A model generated the notes under the pieces. It saw nothing but the letters and a program-made list of their open reading frames with translations, was not told the DNA's origin and searched no databases. The translations under genes and the position numbers were made by a program. Below are positions 44,414 through 52,956 of a stretch of DNA of 64,000 nucleotides, piece by piece (position 1 is the stretch's first letter; each line of letters begins with the position of its first letter). The stretch covers positions 62,001-126,000 of the forward strand of contig JASEIU010000004.1 of NCBI GenBank assembly GCA_030017715.1, read 5' to 3'. Source of the DNA: Candidatus Saccharicenans sp. GTDB taxonomy: Bacteria > Acidobacteriota > Aminicenantia > Aminicenantales > Saccharicenantaceae.

Positions 44414-44845
44414 TTAAAGGCTGTCCTCCCGATAATTTTTTAGAAGCCGCGCTCTGGCCCGGGCCTCCTCTTCTTCCATTCCCTTAAAATGCTCGAAACC
44501 AAGCAGATGCAGAAATCCGTGGATGGTCAGAATTTCAATTTCTCGCAGCAGCGAATGGCCCTGCTTCCGGGCCTGTCTCCGGGCCACCTCGGGGCAGATG
44601 ATAATGTCTCCCAGGTAGAATTTTCCGTCCGGGCCCTTTTCCTTAAGAGAAAAGCTCAGGACGTCGGTCGGACGGTCTTTATGGCGGTACTTCCGGTTGA
44701 GGGATCTGATGGCCCGGGGACCGACAAGAGTCAGCACCACTTCAGCTCCGGAGAGACCGTAGCTGCGACTGAGTCGCTGCAGCAGGTCTTTAATTCTTCT
44801 CAGCGGGACCGGATTTTTCTTCAATTTGTTTATTGTTACGACCAT
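44414..44845 (-). CDS. ybeY: Endoribonuclease YbeY (16S rRNA maturation)
   Basis: This 143-residue metalloenzyme takes part in 16S 3'-end processing and ribosome quality control. The zinc motif is IHGFLHLLGFEHF (three His), and an upstream LNRKYRHKDRPTDVLSF is family-typical. Its ATG lies 56 bp inside the end of pgpH; AGAGGAAAG about 10 nt upstream supports this start. The long overlap is unusual. Confidence 0.95.
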   Translation of the reverse strand: MVVTINKLKKNPVPLRRIKDLLQRLSRSYGLSGAEVVLTLVGPRAIRSLNRKYRHKDRPTDVLSFSLKEKGPDGKFYLGDIIICPEVARRQARKQGHSLLREIEILTIHGFLHLLGFEHFKGMEEEEARARARLLKNYREDSL

Positions 44846-47168
44846 TGTTCTTTTTGCTTTCCTCTTTCTTTTCTATTTTCTTTTCAAAGTCGAAACCCGG
44901 ATACTTGGGCCGGGGATGATAAATGGCGTCCAGGGTGCTCAGGAAGGAGTTGGCGATGACTCTAAGGTCCTTGAGAGAAAAGCCGCAATCGTCGAGCTGC
45001 CCGTCCTGAAGGTGGGCGTTAAAGATTTCGGTGATGACCCGCTTGAGATTCTGCCGGGTGGGCGAGTCCAAACTGCGGGCAGCGGCTTCGACCGAATCAG
45101 CCAGGAGCAGCAGGCCGGCTTCTTTGCTTTTCGGGGTCGGTCCTTGATAACGGTAATCCTCGGCCTCGATCTTGTGCAACTGAGGGTCGTATTTTTCTTT
45201 GGCTTTCTGGTAGAAATAACGGACAATGGAGGTGCCGTGATGCTGGGCGATCAATTCGGCTACCTGGCGGGGCAGTTTCAGTTTGCGGGCCAGGTCAATC
45301 CCGTCTTTGACATGGTTAACGATGACCAGGGTGCTCAGCGAGGGTGTCAGTTCGCGATGGACATCAAAAGGGGAGGTCTGGTTTTCGCTGAAATATTCCG
45401 GCCTTTTGACCTTTCCGATATCGTGGTAGAGTCCTCCGGCCTTGACCAGCATGGCATTGGCGTTTATTTTTTCGGCCGCTTTCTCGGCCAGGGTGGCGAC
45501 AATCAGGGAATGGTGATAGGTGCCGGGAGCCTCCAGGGCCAGCTGCCGGAAAATCGGCAGGTCGGAATTGGTCAGCTCGTGCAGCTTGGTGGCGGTGATG
45601 AACCCGAAGACGGTCTCAAATACGGGGATGAGGACAAAGGCAATGGCGGCACTGACCAGACCGCCGAAAATGGCGCTGATCAGCTCGGTGGCCAGGCCGG
45701 TCAGGTCGGAGAAGGTTTGCCTGACCAGATGAAATATCAGGACCATGATCACCTGGAAGGGAGCCAGCACCATTAATCCGGTCTTCAGGATTGAACTGCG
45801 GCTGGAAGCCAGATAATACCTGAGGCCGTAGATGGCGGCAATTCCTCCCAGCAGAACGAACAGCACCAGAAAATAATCGCCGTTCAGCAGGTATCCGGCC
45901 AGCAGGCTGTTGATGACGCAGTAGATGACGGCGATTTCGCTCCCGGTCAGGAGAGCGAAGATAAAAGTTCCGAATTGAAAGGGAAAGCCAAAGACCAGAG
46001 CGTTTTTATCCACGTTGAGGACCGAGATGGAAGTGCCCAGGGCTTCGGCGATGAACAGGCTGGCTTTGTAGGCCACGAAGCCCAGAAACAGAGTCAGCCC
46101 CATCATCTGCAGCAGGCGAAGCTGTTGTTCGTCGCCGGTTATGTAGACGATGAAATTCCAGATGAAAAAGAAGATGATGGAAAACAGAACCATCAGACCG
46201 GCAAAATTGATTAACCAGTGGGGCTGGCTGCTTATTTTCTGGTTGATGATGGTCATCTGCCTGATGACCTCGGGAGTGGCTTCGTCGCCCTTCCTGATTA
46301 TGACTTTCCCTTTTTTGATCGTGTAGTAGACGGGTTCGACCTGGTTTCTAACCTTCAGCCGGCGGATTTCGGTTTCCTGGGCGTCGTAATTGATGGTCGG
46401 CACCAGGAAAGCCGGGGCCAGGGCTTTAACCAGGTTCCTGGTTCGGGCCGGAAGCTCGAGAGCGTTGATCTCAGAGACGAGCAGCGTGCGGGCTTCTCTC
46501 AGTTCCAGTATTTCGGCCGCTTTGAGCAGCTTTTCTTCCTTGCCTTTAACCACCAGCAAACCTTTTTCCAGTTCGCCGTGGCTGAACAGGCTGCGGGACA
46601 GGATGATTTCCCTGGATAGAATCGGTCCCAGGACCTCCATCAACAACTGTTCCTCTTCCCGGGGAAAACGCAGCCGGGCCAGAAGGTTGAGGGTGGGTTC
46701 GTCGATGTCCAGGCCGAGATTTTCCGATAGGTTCTTCTGTAGGTCTTTCAGACTTAGGGCCGGGGTCGAGTTCTGCCAGCCCCGACCGAGCTCGAAAAAT
46801 TGCCTGATTTTTTCCCGGGTGGCCGGAGTTACCTTCTGGTTATAAAAATAAACAGGGGGGATGGTGGCTTCGGCCTGTTCCCGGCGTCGGTCGGTGGCCT
46901 GGCTGTCCTCAACCGTAATTTCCAGCGGGGAAATTATGTCCTTGGTGGCTATTTCTCCCGGCCTGATTGAGGGCAACGGTCTGGCCGGGAAATAGGCGAT
47001 AAAAAAAGAAATTATGGCTGCAAAAACAATGATGTAAAAAACTGGACTCTTAACTAAGGTTTTATACCAGGCAACTTTTTCCTGGGGACCGGCTTCCTTT
47101 TTTTTCCGGGCCGGGAATATCTCGTCGCTCTTAAAAAGACGGAACTTGCGAAACTGGATGGTTTTCAT
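44790..47168 (-). CDS. pgpH: PgpH-type 7TM-HD family c-di-AMP phosphodiesterase
   Basis: This 792-residue inner-membrane protein has an N-terminal anchor (about 35-52), an extracytoplasmic 7TMR-HDED domain (about 60-310), about seven helices (320-540), and a cytoplasmic HD domain. The HD domain shows TYHHSLIVATLAEKAAE, GGLYHDIGKVKRPEYF and HHGTSIVRYFY. Characterised PgpH proteins hydrolyse c-di-AMP; no cyclase gene is in the window to confirm that signal. It starts 6 bp after phoH ends. The C-terminal tail is Lys/Glu/Asn-rich. Confidence 0.9.
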   Translation of the reverse strand: MKTIQFRKFRLFKSDEIFPARKKKEAGPQEKVAWYKTLVKSPVFYIIVFAAIISFFIAYFPARPLPSIRPGEIATKDIISPLEITVEDSQATDRRREQAEATIPPVYFYNQKVTPATREKIRQFFELGRGWQNSTPALSLKDLQKNLSENLGLDIDEPTLNLLARLRFPREEEQLLMEVLGPILSREIILSRSLFSHGELEKGLLVVKGKEEKLLKAAEILELREARTLLVSEINALELPARTRNLVKALAPAFLVPTINYDAQETEIRRLKVRNQVEPVYYTIKKGKVIIRKGDEATPEVIRQMTIINQKISSQPHWLINFAGLMVLFSIIFFFIWNFIVYITGDEQQLRLLQMMGLTLFLGFVAYKASLFIAEALGTSISVLNVDKNALVFGFPFQFGTFIFALLTGSEIAVIYCVINSLLAGYLLNGDYFLVLFVLLGGIAAIYGLRYYLASSRSSILKTGLMVLAPFQVIMVLIFHLVRQTFSDLTGLATELISAIFGGLVSAAIAFVLIPVFETVFGFITATKLHELTNSDLPIFRQLALEAPGTYHHSLIVATLAEKAAEKINANAMLVKAGGLYHDIGKVKRPEYFSENQTSPFDVHRELTPSLSTLVIVNHVKDGIDLARKLKLPRQVAELIAQHHGTSIVRYFYQKAKEKYDPQLHKIEAEDYRYQGPTPKSKEAGLLLLADSVEAAARSLDSPTRQNLKRVITEIFNAHLQDGQLDDCGFSLKDLRVIANSFLSTLDAIYHPRPKYPGFDFEKKIEKKEESKKNNGRNNKQIEEKSGPAEKN

Positions 47169-47174
47169 CGCAAA

Positions 47175-48119
47175 TTAAACCGTTCTGGATTCGGCCCGGG
47201 CATAAGCCTTGATGATCTTGCCCACCAGGGGGTGACGGACCACGTCCTTTTCGTTGAAATAGACAAAGGCTATCTCTTTGATGGAGGACAGAATTTTTAT
47301 CGCCTGCAATACCCCTGATTTTCTGGGCTGTGGCAGGTCGATCTGAGTAACATCGGCCGTGACCACCAGCTTGGAGTCGAAACCCATTCTGGTCAGTATC
47401 ATTTTCATCTGTTCCCGGGTGGTGTTCTGAGCTTCGTCCAGGATGATGAAGGCGCTGTTCAGGGTCCGGCCGCGCATGTAGGCCAGAGGCGCTATTTCAA
47501 TGATGCCCCTTTCTACCAGCCGGTTGGCCTGCTCATAAGGGGTCAGGTCAAACAGGGCATCGTAAAGAGGCCTCAAATAAGGGTTTATTTTCTGAAACAT
47601 ATCGCCGGGCAGAAAACCCAGGCGCTCGCCGGCTTCGACCGCTGGTCTGGTCAGTATGATGCGGTTCACCTGTTTGCTCTGGAGATAGGACAGAGCCATG
47701 GCCATGGCCAGGTAGGTTTTGCCGGTTCCGGCCGGACCTATTCCAAAAACCAGGTCATACTCTTTAATGGCCTTCATGTAGGCCTGCTGGTTCAGGCTTT
47801 TAGGAGCGACTGACTTGCGCTGCAGATTGATGGGCTCGGCCGGTGAGTATTCTTCCAGCTGTCCCTGGTTGGCCTCCAGCAGGTCCAGAGCAATATGAAA
47901 ATCTTCTTCTTTCAAAGCGTATCCTTTGTCTTCCAGCTCCTGGATCTTTTCAAAGTAGCGCCGGGCAAACTGAACCCGGTCGGCATCGCCGTCCATGATG
48001 AGCTTATCGCCGCGAACAGACAGGCTGACGCCCAGCCGATTTTCAAGCTTCTTCAGGTTTTTATCAAGAACCCCAAAGAAGGAAATGCGCTGAATATAAG
48101 GGTGGGAGACTTTTTCCAT
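47175..48119 (-). CDS. PhoH-like ATPase (YbeZ type)
   Basis: This protein has an N-terminal KH-like part (about 1-75) and a PhoH ATPase with Walker A GPAGTGKTYLAMA, RPAVEAGERLGFLPGD and Walker B FIILDEAQNTT. It is associated with YbeY in RNA metabolism. I chose ATG 48119 (MEKVSHPYIQ, 314 residues). The longer frame beginning at TTG 48209 uses the -35 box of a good promoter as its start and cannot be transcribed whole from it. No strong ribosome site precedes 48119, but a 12-codon upstream frame stops 1 nt before it. First gene of the phoH-era operon. Confidence 0.93.
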   Translation of the reverse strand: MEKVSHPYIQRISFFGVLDKNLKKLENRLGVSLSVRGDKLIMDGDADRVQFARRYFEKIQELEDKGYALKEEDFHIALDLLEANQGQLEEYSPAEPINLQRKSVAPKSLNQQAYMKAIKEYDLVFGIGPAGTGKTYLAMAMALSYLQSKQVNRIILTRPAVEAGERLGFLPGDMFQKINPYLRPLYDALFDLTPYEQANRLVERGIIEIAPLAYMRGRTLNSAFIILDEAQNTTREQMKMILTRMGFDSKLVVTADVTQIDLPQPRKSGVLQAIKILSSIKEIAFVYFNEKDVVRHPLVGKIIKAYARAESRTV

Positions 48120-48120
48120 T

Positions 48121-48159
48121 TTAAGGGATGGCCTGGCTTCCGTCCTTTCTGAGGCACAT
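48121..48159 (-). CDS. Possible 12-residue upstream leader peptide before phoH
   Basis: ATG 48159 opens MCLRKDGSQAIP and stops with TAA at 48123-48121, one base before the phoH ATG. Transcription from the promoter at 48181-48209 would include it about 15 nt from the 5' end. Its ribosome site is weak. Confidence 0.3.
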   Translation of the reverse strand: MCLRKDGSQAIP

Positions 48160-48180
48160 ATCAGCTTTTCTGGTATAAAA

Positions 48181-48209
48181 ATTAAATCACTTATGCTTTT
48201 TTTTGTCAA
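48181..48209 (-). promoter_or_regulatory. Promoter of the phoH-pgpH-ybeY-corC-era operon
   Basis: On the minus strand TTGACA (48204-48209) and TTTAAT (48181-48186) are separated by 17 bp. The leader to ATG 48119 would be about 55 nt. Confidence 0.7.
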
Positions 48210-48503
48210 GACAAGCCCGGTTCCGCATTTTATCTGTCACCCGGGTAGTCCACCCCTGACAGCCAGTCCTTCAGCGGCACAACTCCTTAGGCCAATCCCC
48301 GCCGGGGAACCATTTCCGCTCCTGGCGGAGGGAAACACACCGGTGGACTCTCCCGCCAGCCTGACCGGGAATAAAAGCCAGGGGTATGTGTCCCCGGACC
48401 TTCCGGCTGGAACCTGCCTTGCCGGTCAGGTAGAAAAGGGAGTCCCGGCCTTCCGAATCCGGGGTAAAGCCTCGTCTTTTGCTGGCTGAACGGGCGGGAA
48501 AGG
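48210..48503. other. Intergenic region between divergent promoters
   Basis: About 290 bp, GC-rich, with several small hairpins (for example GGGG-TATGTGT-CCCC near 48382-48396 and CTCC-TGG-CGGAG near 48317). A 98-residue open frame exists but has Pro/Ser/Ala-rich, non-protein-like composition. No known riboswitch was recognised. Confidence 0.4.
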
Positions 48504-48532
48504 TTGAAAAAACGGAGGTTCTGTTATATAAG
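48504..48532 (+). promoter_or_regulatory. Promoter of the RHH-sat cluster
   Basis: TTGAAA (48504-48509) and TATAAG (48527-48532) are separated by exactly 17 bp. AGGAGG (48541-48546) follows. Confidence 0.65.
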
Positions 48533-48550
48533 ATTATCTCAGGAGGAATG

Positions 48551-48766
48551 ATGGACAAAGAGTTTACTTCGGTTTCAATACCAACTTCTCTCTATAAAAA
48601 AATAGAAGAAAAAATCAAGGGAACCGAATTCAGCTCGGTCTCCAGCTATGTGACCAAAGTGCTCAGAGAAAGCCTGGCCAAGAGTGAAGAAAACAAAGAA
48701 GTCTTCAGCGCCGAGGAAGAAGAGAAAATCAAGGAAAGGCTCAAAGCCCTGGGTTACATCGATTGA
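48551..48766 (+). CDS. Ribbon-helix-helix (CopG-like) small protein
   Basis: This 71-residue protein has one N-terminal beta strand (FTSVSIPTSLY) and two helices (KKIEEKIKG, then SSVSSYVTKVLRESLAK), the pattern of RHH DNA-binding proteins. The acidic C-terminal helix ends in RLKALGYID. I chose ATG 48551; ATG 48548 is only 1 nt from AGGAGG. It is the first gene before the ATP sulfurylase gene (44 bp apart) and might autoregulate the cluster; that is inference from position. Confidence 0.75.
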   Translation: MDKEFTSVSIPTSLYKKIEEKIKGTEFSSVSSYVTKVLRESLAKSEENKEVFSAEEEEKIKERLKALGYID

Positions 48767-48810
48767 TGGGCTGAACGGTTTTGTCATTTCCGGACCCAAA
48801 GGAGTAGCCG

Positions 48811-49959
48811 ATGATACCACCCCATGGCGGCCAACTTGTAAATCGCCTGGCCGAGGCCGGTCGAAAAGCTGATATCATGGCCAGGTCCGAGGAACTGGTT
48901 TCCATCACTATCGACCCCGACCTTCTGTCTGACCTGGAAAACATTGCTACCGGGGTCTATTCTCCGCTGACCGGATTCTTAAATCAGGCCGATTTCCGCA
49001 GCGTCCTGAACCAGAGGAGGTTGTCGAACGACCTGCCCTGGACCATTCCGATAGTTATCGATGTTGACAGGGACCTGGCCGGCAGAATCAAGCCGGGCCA
49101 GCAGGTCGTCCTGAAGACGGAGGAAATGAAGCCGGTTGGAGTGCTGACGGTCGAAGATAAATACGAATATGACCGGGAGGAATTCAGCCGCCAGGTTTAC
49201 GGCACCACTGACCCCAAACATCCGGGTGTCAGCCGGGTGCTGGCCATGAAAGAGGTTCTCTTAGGAGGGCCGGTGGAATTGCTGGAGCTGGAGCCGACGC
49301 CCTATGACCGTTACCGGCTGTCCCCGAGGGAAACCAGGATTTTATTCAAGGAGAAAGGCTGGAAGACGGTGGTTGGGTTTCAAACCCGAAACACGCCGCA
49401 TCTGGGCCATGAATATGTTCAGAAAGCGGCCCTGACCTTTACCGACGGGTTGTTCATCAACCCGGTCATCGGCCGCAAGAAAAAGGGCGACTTCCGGGAT
49501 GAAGTCATCCTGGCTTCCTACGAGGAGCTGATCAGGCATTACTATCTAAGGGAACGGGCGGTCATGGCCATCTTGAAGATGGAAATGCGCTATGCCGGAC
49601 CGCGAGAAGCCATTCACCATGCCATCATCAGGAAGAATTTCGGCTGCACCCACATCATCATCGGTCGCGACCACGCCGGCGTCGGGAATTATTATCACCC
49701 CTATGCCGCCCAGGAAATCTTCGAGGATTTTCCTGACCTGGGTATCGTTCCTTTGTTCTTCAAATCCTTTTTCTTCTGCCGGAAGTGCGGTTCGATAGAA
49801 AACGAAAAAACCTGTCCCCATGATTCCTCCTCCCATATTCAATTTTCGGGGACGAGGATTCGCGACCTGCTGGTCAAAGGAGAGATCCCGCCGCCGGAAT
49901 TGATGAGACCGGAGGTGGCCAGGATAATCCTGTCCTTTGAGAATCCGTTCAATGATTGA
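48811..49959 (+). CDS. sat: Sulfate adenylyltransferase (ATP sulfurylase)
   Basis: This 382-residue enzyme activates sulfate with ATP to form APS. It has an N-terminal PUA-like region (YSPLTGFLNQADF) and the catalytic core with VGFQTRNTPHLGHEYVQK (the HxxH nucleotide motif reads HLGH), GRDHAGVGNYY and SGTRIRDLL. A CRKCG and CPHD set near residue 325-340 probably binds zinc, as in some prokaryotic sulfurylases. AAAGGAG lies 6 nt before ATG 48811. APS kinase follows two genes later; no APS reductase or dissimilatory genes are in the window. Confidence 0.95.
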   Translation: MIPPHGGQLVNRLAEAGRKADIMARSEELVSITIDPDLLSDLENIATGVYSPLTGFLNQADFRSVLNQRRLSNDLPWTIPIVIDVDRDLAGRIKPGQQVVLKTEEMKPVGVLTVEDKYEYDREEFSRQVYGTTDPKHPGVSRVLAMKEVLLGGPVELLELEPTPYDRYRLSPRETRILFKEKGWKTVVGFQTRNTPHLGHEYVQKAALTFTDGLFINPVIGRKKKGDFRDEVILASYEELIRHYYLRERAVMAILKMEMRYAGPREAIHHAIIRKNFGCTHIIIGRDHAGVGNYYHPYAAQEIFEDFPDLGIVPLFFKSFFFCRKCGSIENEKTCPHDSSSHIQFSGTRIRDLLVKGEIPPPELMRPEVARIILSFENPFND

Positions 49960-49994
49960 AGGCGGCGAGAAAAGCAGAAAGGGCCAATGGTAGC

Positions 49995-51365
49995 ATGAAA
50001 AAAAGACTCCTGGTGATAGGACTCGATTGCGCCGCCCCGGCGCTGGTTTTTGACCGGACCCCGGAGCTGCCCAATCTGAAAAGGCTCATGGACGGCGGGA
50101 TTTATGGCAAGCTCAGGAGCTGCGACCCGCCGATTACCATCCCGGCCTGGATGGTCATGGCCACCGGGAAAGACCCTGGCCAGCTGGGGCTGTACGGTTT
50201 CCGACACCGGCGCGGCTATGAATACAATAAGATGTGGATTGCCAATTCCACCGCGGTTAAAGAAAAAACCGTCTGGGATTACCTGGGAGAGCAGGGGCGG
50301 GAAAGCATCCTGGTCAGCGTGCCGCCCAGCTACCCCCCGAAAACGGTCCGGGGCAAACTGATTTCCTGTTTTATTACTCCCTCCAGCGAACAGACTTATA
50401 CTTATCCGGCGGAGCTCCGCCAGGAGATAGAAACCAGATTCGGGCCCTTTATGTTCGATGTGACCTTCAGAACTGAAGACCGTTCCCAGGTGCTGTCGGA
50501 AATCTACCGGATGACCGAGAACCATTTCCAGGTGATAAATTACCTGCTCGAAGACCCCGGATGGTCGCTTTTCTGGTTTGTGGAAATAGGGTTGGACCGG
50601 GTGCACCATGCCTTCTGGAAATTCATGGATAGAGAACATCATCTCTACCGGCCCGGCAATCCCTATGAAACGGCCATCATCGACTACTATCGGCATCTCG
50701 ATGAAAAAATCGGGCAGCTCCTGGAAAAAATTGATGACCGGACGGCGGTCCTGGTGGTCTCCGACCACGGAGCCAAAAGAATGAAAGGCGCTTTTTGCGT
50801 GAACGACTGGCTGATTGAGCAGGGAGACCTGGCCATTACCGAACCGCCCCAGCCGGGTCAGTCGGTTGACAACCTGAAAATCGACTGGGCCAGGACCAGA
50901 GCCTGGGGCTGGGGAGGTTATTACGCCCGGATTTTCCTCAATGTCGAAGGTCGCGAACCGCAGGGGATTATAAAACCTGAAGATTACGAAGCGGCCCGGG
51001 ATGAGCTGGCTGAGCGGCTTAAAGCTATTCGCGGTCCAGAGGGTGAAGAATGGAAAACCGTGGTCATCAAACCCCAGGAATATTATCCCGAATTGAACGG
51101 AGAATATCCCGACCTGATGGTCTATTTTGACGACCTCTACTGGCGCTCGGCCGGCACCCTGGGTTATGGCACGATGTATCTTCAGGAAAACGACACCGGC
51201 CCCGACGACGCGGTTCATGATTATGATGGCCTTTACATACTCTATGATCCCGGAAAGAAAGGCGGCCGGACGAAGAATGCCAGCATCCTGGACATAGCTC
51301 CGACCATCCTCAAACTTCTGGAAGGCCCGGAGGTTCCAGGACTCAGGGGCAAACTGATTGAATGA
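49995..51365 (+). CDS. AlkP-superfamily type I phosphodiesterase/nucleotide pyrophosphatase-like protein
   Basis: This is a 456-residue cytoplasmic-looking member of the alkaline phosphatase superfamily with no signal peptide. Metal and nucleophile sites are visible: Asp in LLVIGLDCAAP, Thr in PPITIPAW, Asp and His in IGLDRVHHAFW, Asp-His in VVSDHGAK and His in AVHDYDGLY. The start ATG 49995 is preferred over an in-frame TTG at 49956. It lies between ATP sulfurylase and APS kinase. Activity on APS/PAPS, on a nucleotide sugar, or on a sulfate ester is possible but not shown. Confidence 0.82.
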   Translation: MKKRLLVIGLDCAAPALVFDRTPELPNLKRLMDGGIYGKLRSCDPPITIPAWMVMATGKDPGQLGLYGFRHRRGYEYNKMWIANSTAVKEKTVWDYLGEQGRESILVSVPPSYPPKTVRGKLISCFITPSSEQTYTYPAELRQEIETRFGPFMFDVTFRTEDRSQVLSEIYRMTENHFQVINYLLEDPGWSLFWFVEIGLDRVHHAFWKFMDREHHLYRPGNPYETAIIDYYRHLDEKIGQLLEKIDDRTAVLVVSDHGAKRMKGAFCVNDWLIEQGDLAITEPPQPGQSVDNLKIDWARTRAWGWGGYYARIFLNVEGREPQGIIKPEDYEAARDELAERLKAIRGPEGEEWKTVVIKPQEYYPELNGEYPDLMVYFDDLYWRSAGTLGYGTMYLQENDTGPDDAVHDYDGLYILYDPGKKGGRTKNASILDIAPTILKLLEGPEVPGLRGKLIE

Positions 51366-51442
51366 ACAGGAGACCGGCTGCGGCCTGAAACCGGAGTTTC
51401 TGGCCAGAAAAATTTTATAAAGTAATAATAAGGAGTTGATAG

Positions 51443-51994
51443 ATGTGTCAGGAACAGAAAGGATTTACCCTGTGGTTTACCGGGCTGCCCTGTTCCGGAA
51501 AATCGGCCGTGGCCGACCGGGTGGCTGAGATTCTGCGCGACCATAACCTGAGAGTGGAGCGGCTGGATGGCGATGTGGTGAGAAAAAGCCTCTGCCGGGA
51601 CCTGGGTTTCTCCAAAAAGGACCGCGACGAAAACATCCGGCGGGTGGCCTTCGTGGCCAAACTCCTGACCAGGAACGGGGTGGCTGTTCTGACCTCATTT
51701 ATTTCTCCCTATCGTGAGATCAGAGAAGAAGCCCGTCGGGAAATAGGCGAGTTCATCGAAGTCTACGTCAAGTGTCCGCTTGAGGTCTGCCTGAGCCGCG
51801 ACGTCAAGGGAATGTACCAGAAAGCCATCCGCGGGGAGATTAAAGAATTTACCGGAATTTCAGACCCTTACGAGGAGCCGGTCAACCCGGAATTGATTCT
51901 GGAAACCGACAGGGAAAGCCTGGAAGAAAGCGCCAGGAAAGTTCTGGATTATCTGAAAAAAGCGGGTTATATTGATGACCATATTCACGACTGA
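51443..51994 (+). CDS. cysC: Adenylylsulfate (APS) kinase
   Basis: This 183-residue kinase phosphorylates APS to PAPS. The P-loop reads FTGLPCSGKSAVADRV. LDGDVVRKSLCRDLGFS is the APS-binding part, and FISPYREIREEAR and KGMYQKAIRGEIKEFTGISDPYE the lid region. AAGGAG lies 6 nt before ATG. The C-terminus (LKKAGYIDD) resembles the tail of the RHH protein of the same cluster. With sat upstream it completes PAPS synthesis. Confidence 0.95.
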   Translation: MCQEQKGFTLWFTGLPCSGKSAVADRVAEILRDHNLRVERLDGDVVRKSLCRDLGFSKKDRDENIRRVAFVAKLLTRNGVAVLTSFISPYREIREEARREIGEFIEVYVKCPLEVCLSRDVKGMYQKAIRGEIKEFTGISDPYEEPVNPELILETDRESLEESARKVLDYLKKAGYIDDHIHD

Positions 51995-52003
51995 GGATTG
52001 CTG

Positions 52004-52951
52004 ATGCCCGAGTACCGAAATTATCTGGTCACCGGCGGAGCCGGTTTTATCGGGTCTCACCTGGTGGAAAAGCTGGTCAGTCTGGGCTGCCGGGTGCGGG
52101 TTGTGGACGACTTTTCTACGGGTAATGAGGAAAATATCGCCCATCTGGCCGACCGGATAGAAATCATCCGGGGTGACATAAGGGACAGAGAGCTCTGCCG
52201 GCGAGCGGCCACGGGCATGGAAGTGATTCTTCACCAGGCGGCGCTGGCTTCGGTTCCCAGGTCGGTATCGGAGCCAATCCTGGCCCATGATATCAACCTC
52301 ACCGGGACTCTGAATCTGCTGCTGGCCGCGGCTGAGTCCGGAATCCGGAGTTTTGTCTTCGCTTCGTCCTCGGCCGTTTACGGCGACGACCCGACCTTTC
52401 CTAAAAAAGAGGGCCTGGAGGGAAAGGCGCTTTCTCCCTACGGAGCTCAGAAATTGGCGGCCGAGAAATACTGCCAGGTTTTCAGCCAGCTCCATAACTT
52501 TAACGCCGTCAGCCTTCGCTACTTCAATGTATTCGGGCCCCGGCAGGACCCGGCTTCCCAGTATGCTGCGGTGGTTCCAATTTTTATCACCAGGATGCTG
52601 CGGGGCCAGCCGCCGGTGATCTACGGCGACGGCTGCCAGAGCCGGGATTTTATCTATGTGGAGAATGTGGTCCGGGCTAATCTGCTGGCGGCCCGGGCGG
52701 CTCATTTCCGGGGCGAAGCATTTAACATCGGGGCTGCGGCCAGAGTGACGGTGAACGACCTGGCCCGGCTCCTGAATTCATTGCTGGGGACTTCGCTGCC
52801 GCCGGTCTATGACCGGCCCCGGCCAGGCGACATTATGGAATCCTGGGCCGACATTACCCGGGCTGAACGTCATCTCGGTTTCCGTCCGGATATTGATTTT
52901 GAAACCGGTCTGAGGCGGACGATAGACTGGTACCAATCCAGGCTGATATAA
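52004..52951 (+). CDS. NAD-dependent nucleotide-sugar epimerase/dehydratase
   Basis: This 315-residue extended short-chain dehydrogenase is of the UDP-hexose 4-epimerase type (GalE/WbpP-like). It has the NAD loop VTGGAGFIGSHLVEKL, SSSAVYGDDPTFPK, the catalytic YGAQK (Tyr-x-x-x-Lys), RYFNVFGPRQDP and a C-terminal DITRAERHLGFRP. TGAGGA lies 6 nt before ATG 52004. It directly follows cysC and probably supplies a sugar nucleotide to a surface polysaccharide, in line with a sulfation role for the cluster. Confidence 0.88.
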   Translation: MPEYRNYLVTGGAGFIGSHLVEKLVSLGCRVRVVDDFSTGNEENIAHLADRIEIIRGDIRDRELCRRAATGMEVILHQAALASVPRSVSEPILAHDINLTGTLNLLLAAAESGIRSFVFASSSAVYGDDPTFPKKEGLEGKALSPYGAQKLAAEKYCQVFSQLHNFNAVSLRYFNVFGPRQDPASQYAAVVPIFITRMLRGQPPVIYGDGCQSRDFIYVENVVRANLLAARAAHFRGEAFNIGAAARVTVNDLARLLNSLLGTSLPPVYDRPRPGDIMESWADITRAERHLGFRPDIDFETGLRRTIDWYQSRLI

Positions 52952-52956
52952 ACCGG

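Noticed and set aside
48119-48209. N-terminal extension of PhoH from TTG 48209
   Set aside because: The TTG is the first half of a TTGACA -35 box with a well-placed -10 box, so a full-length mRNA could not start before it from this promoter. The extra residues also lack family similarity.
48193-48489. 98-residue open frame in the spacer before the RHH gene
   Set aside because: Composition is Pro/Ser/Ala/Gly-rich without structure. It begins inside the divergent phoH promoter and has no ribosome site.
49839-51218. 459-residue open frame antisense to the sat/AlkP region
   Set aside because: It runs across two well-supported genes on the other strand and has no family features.
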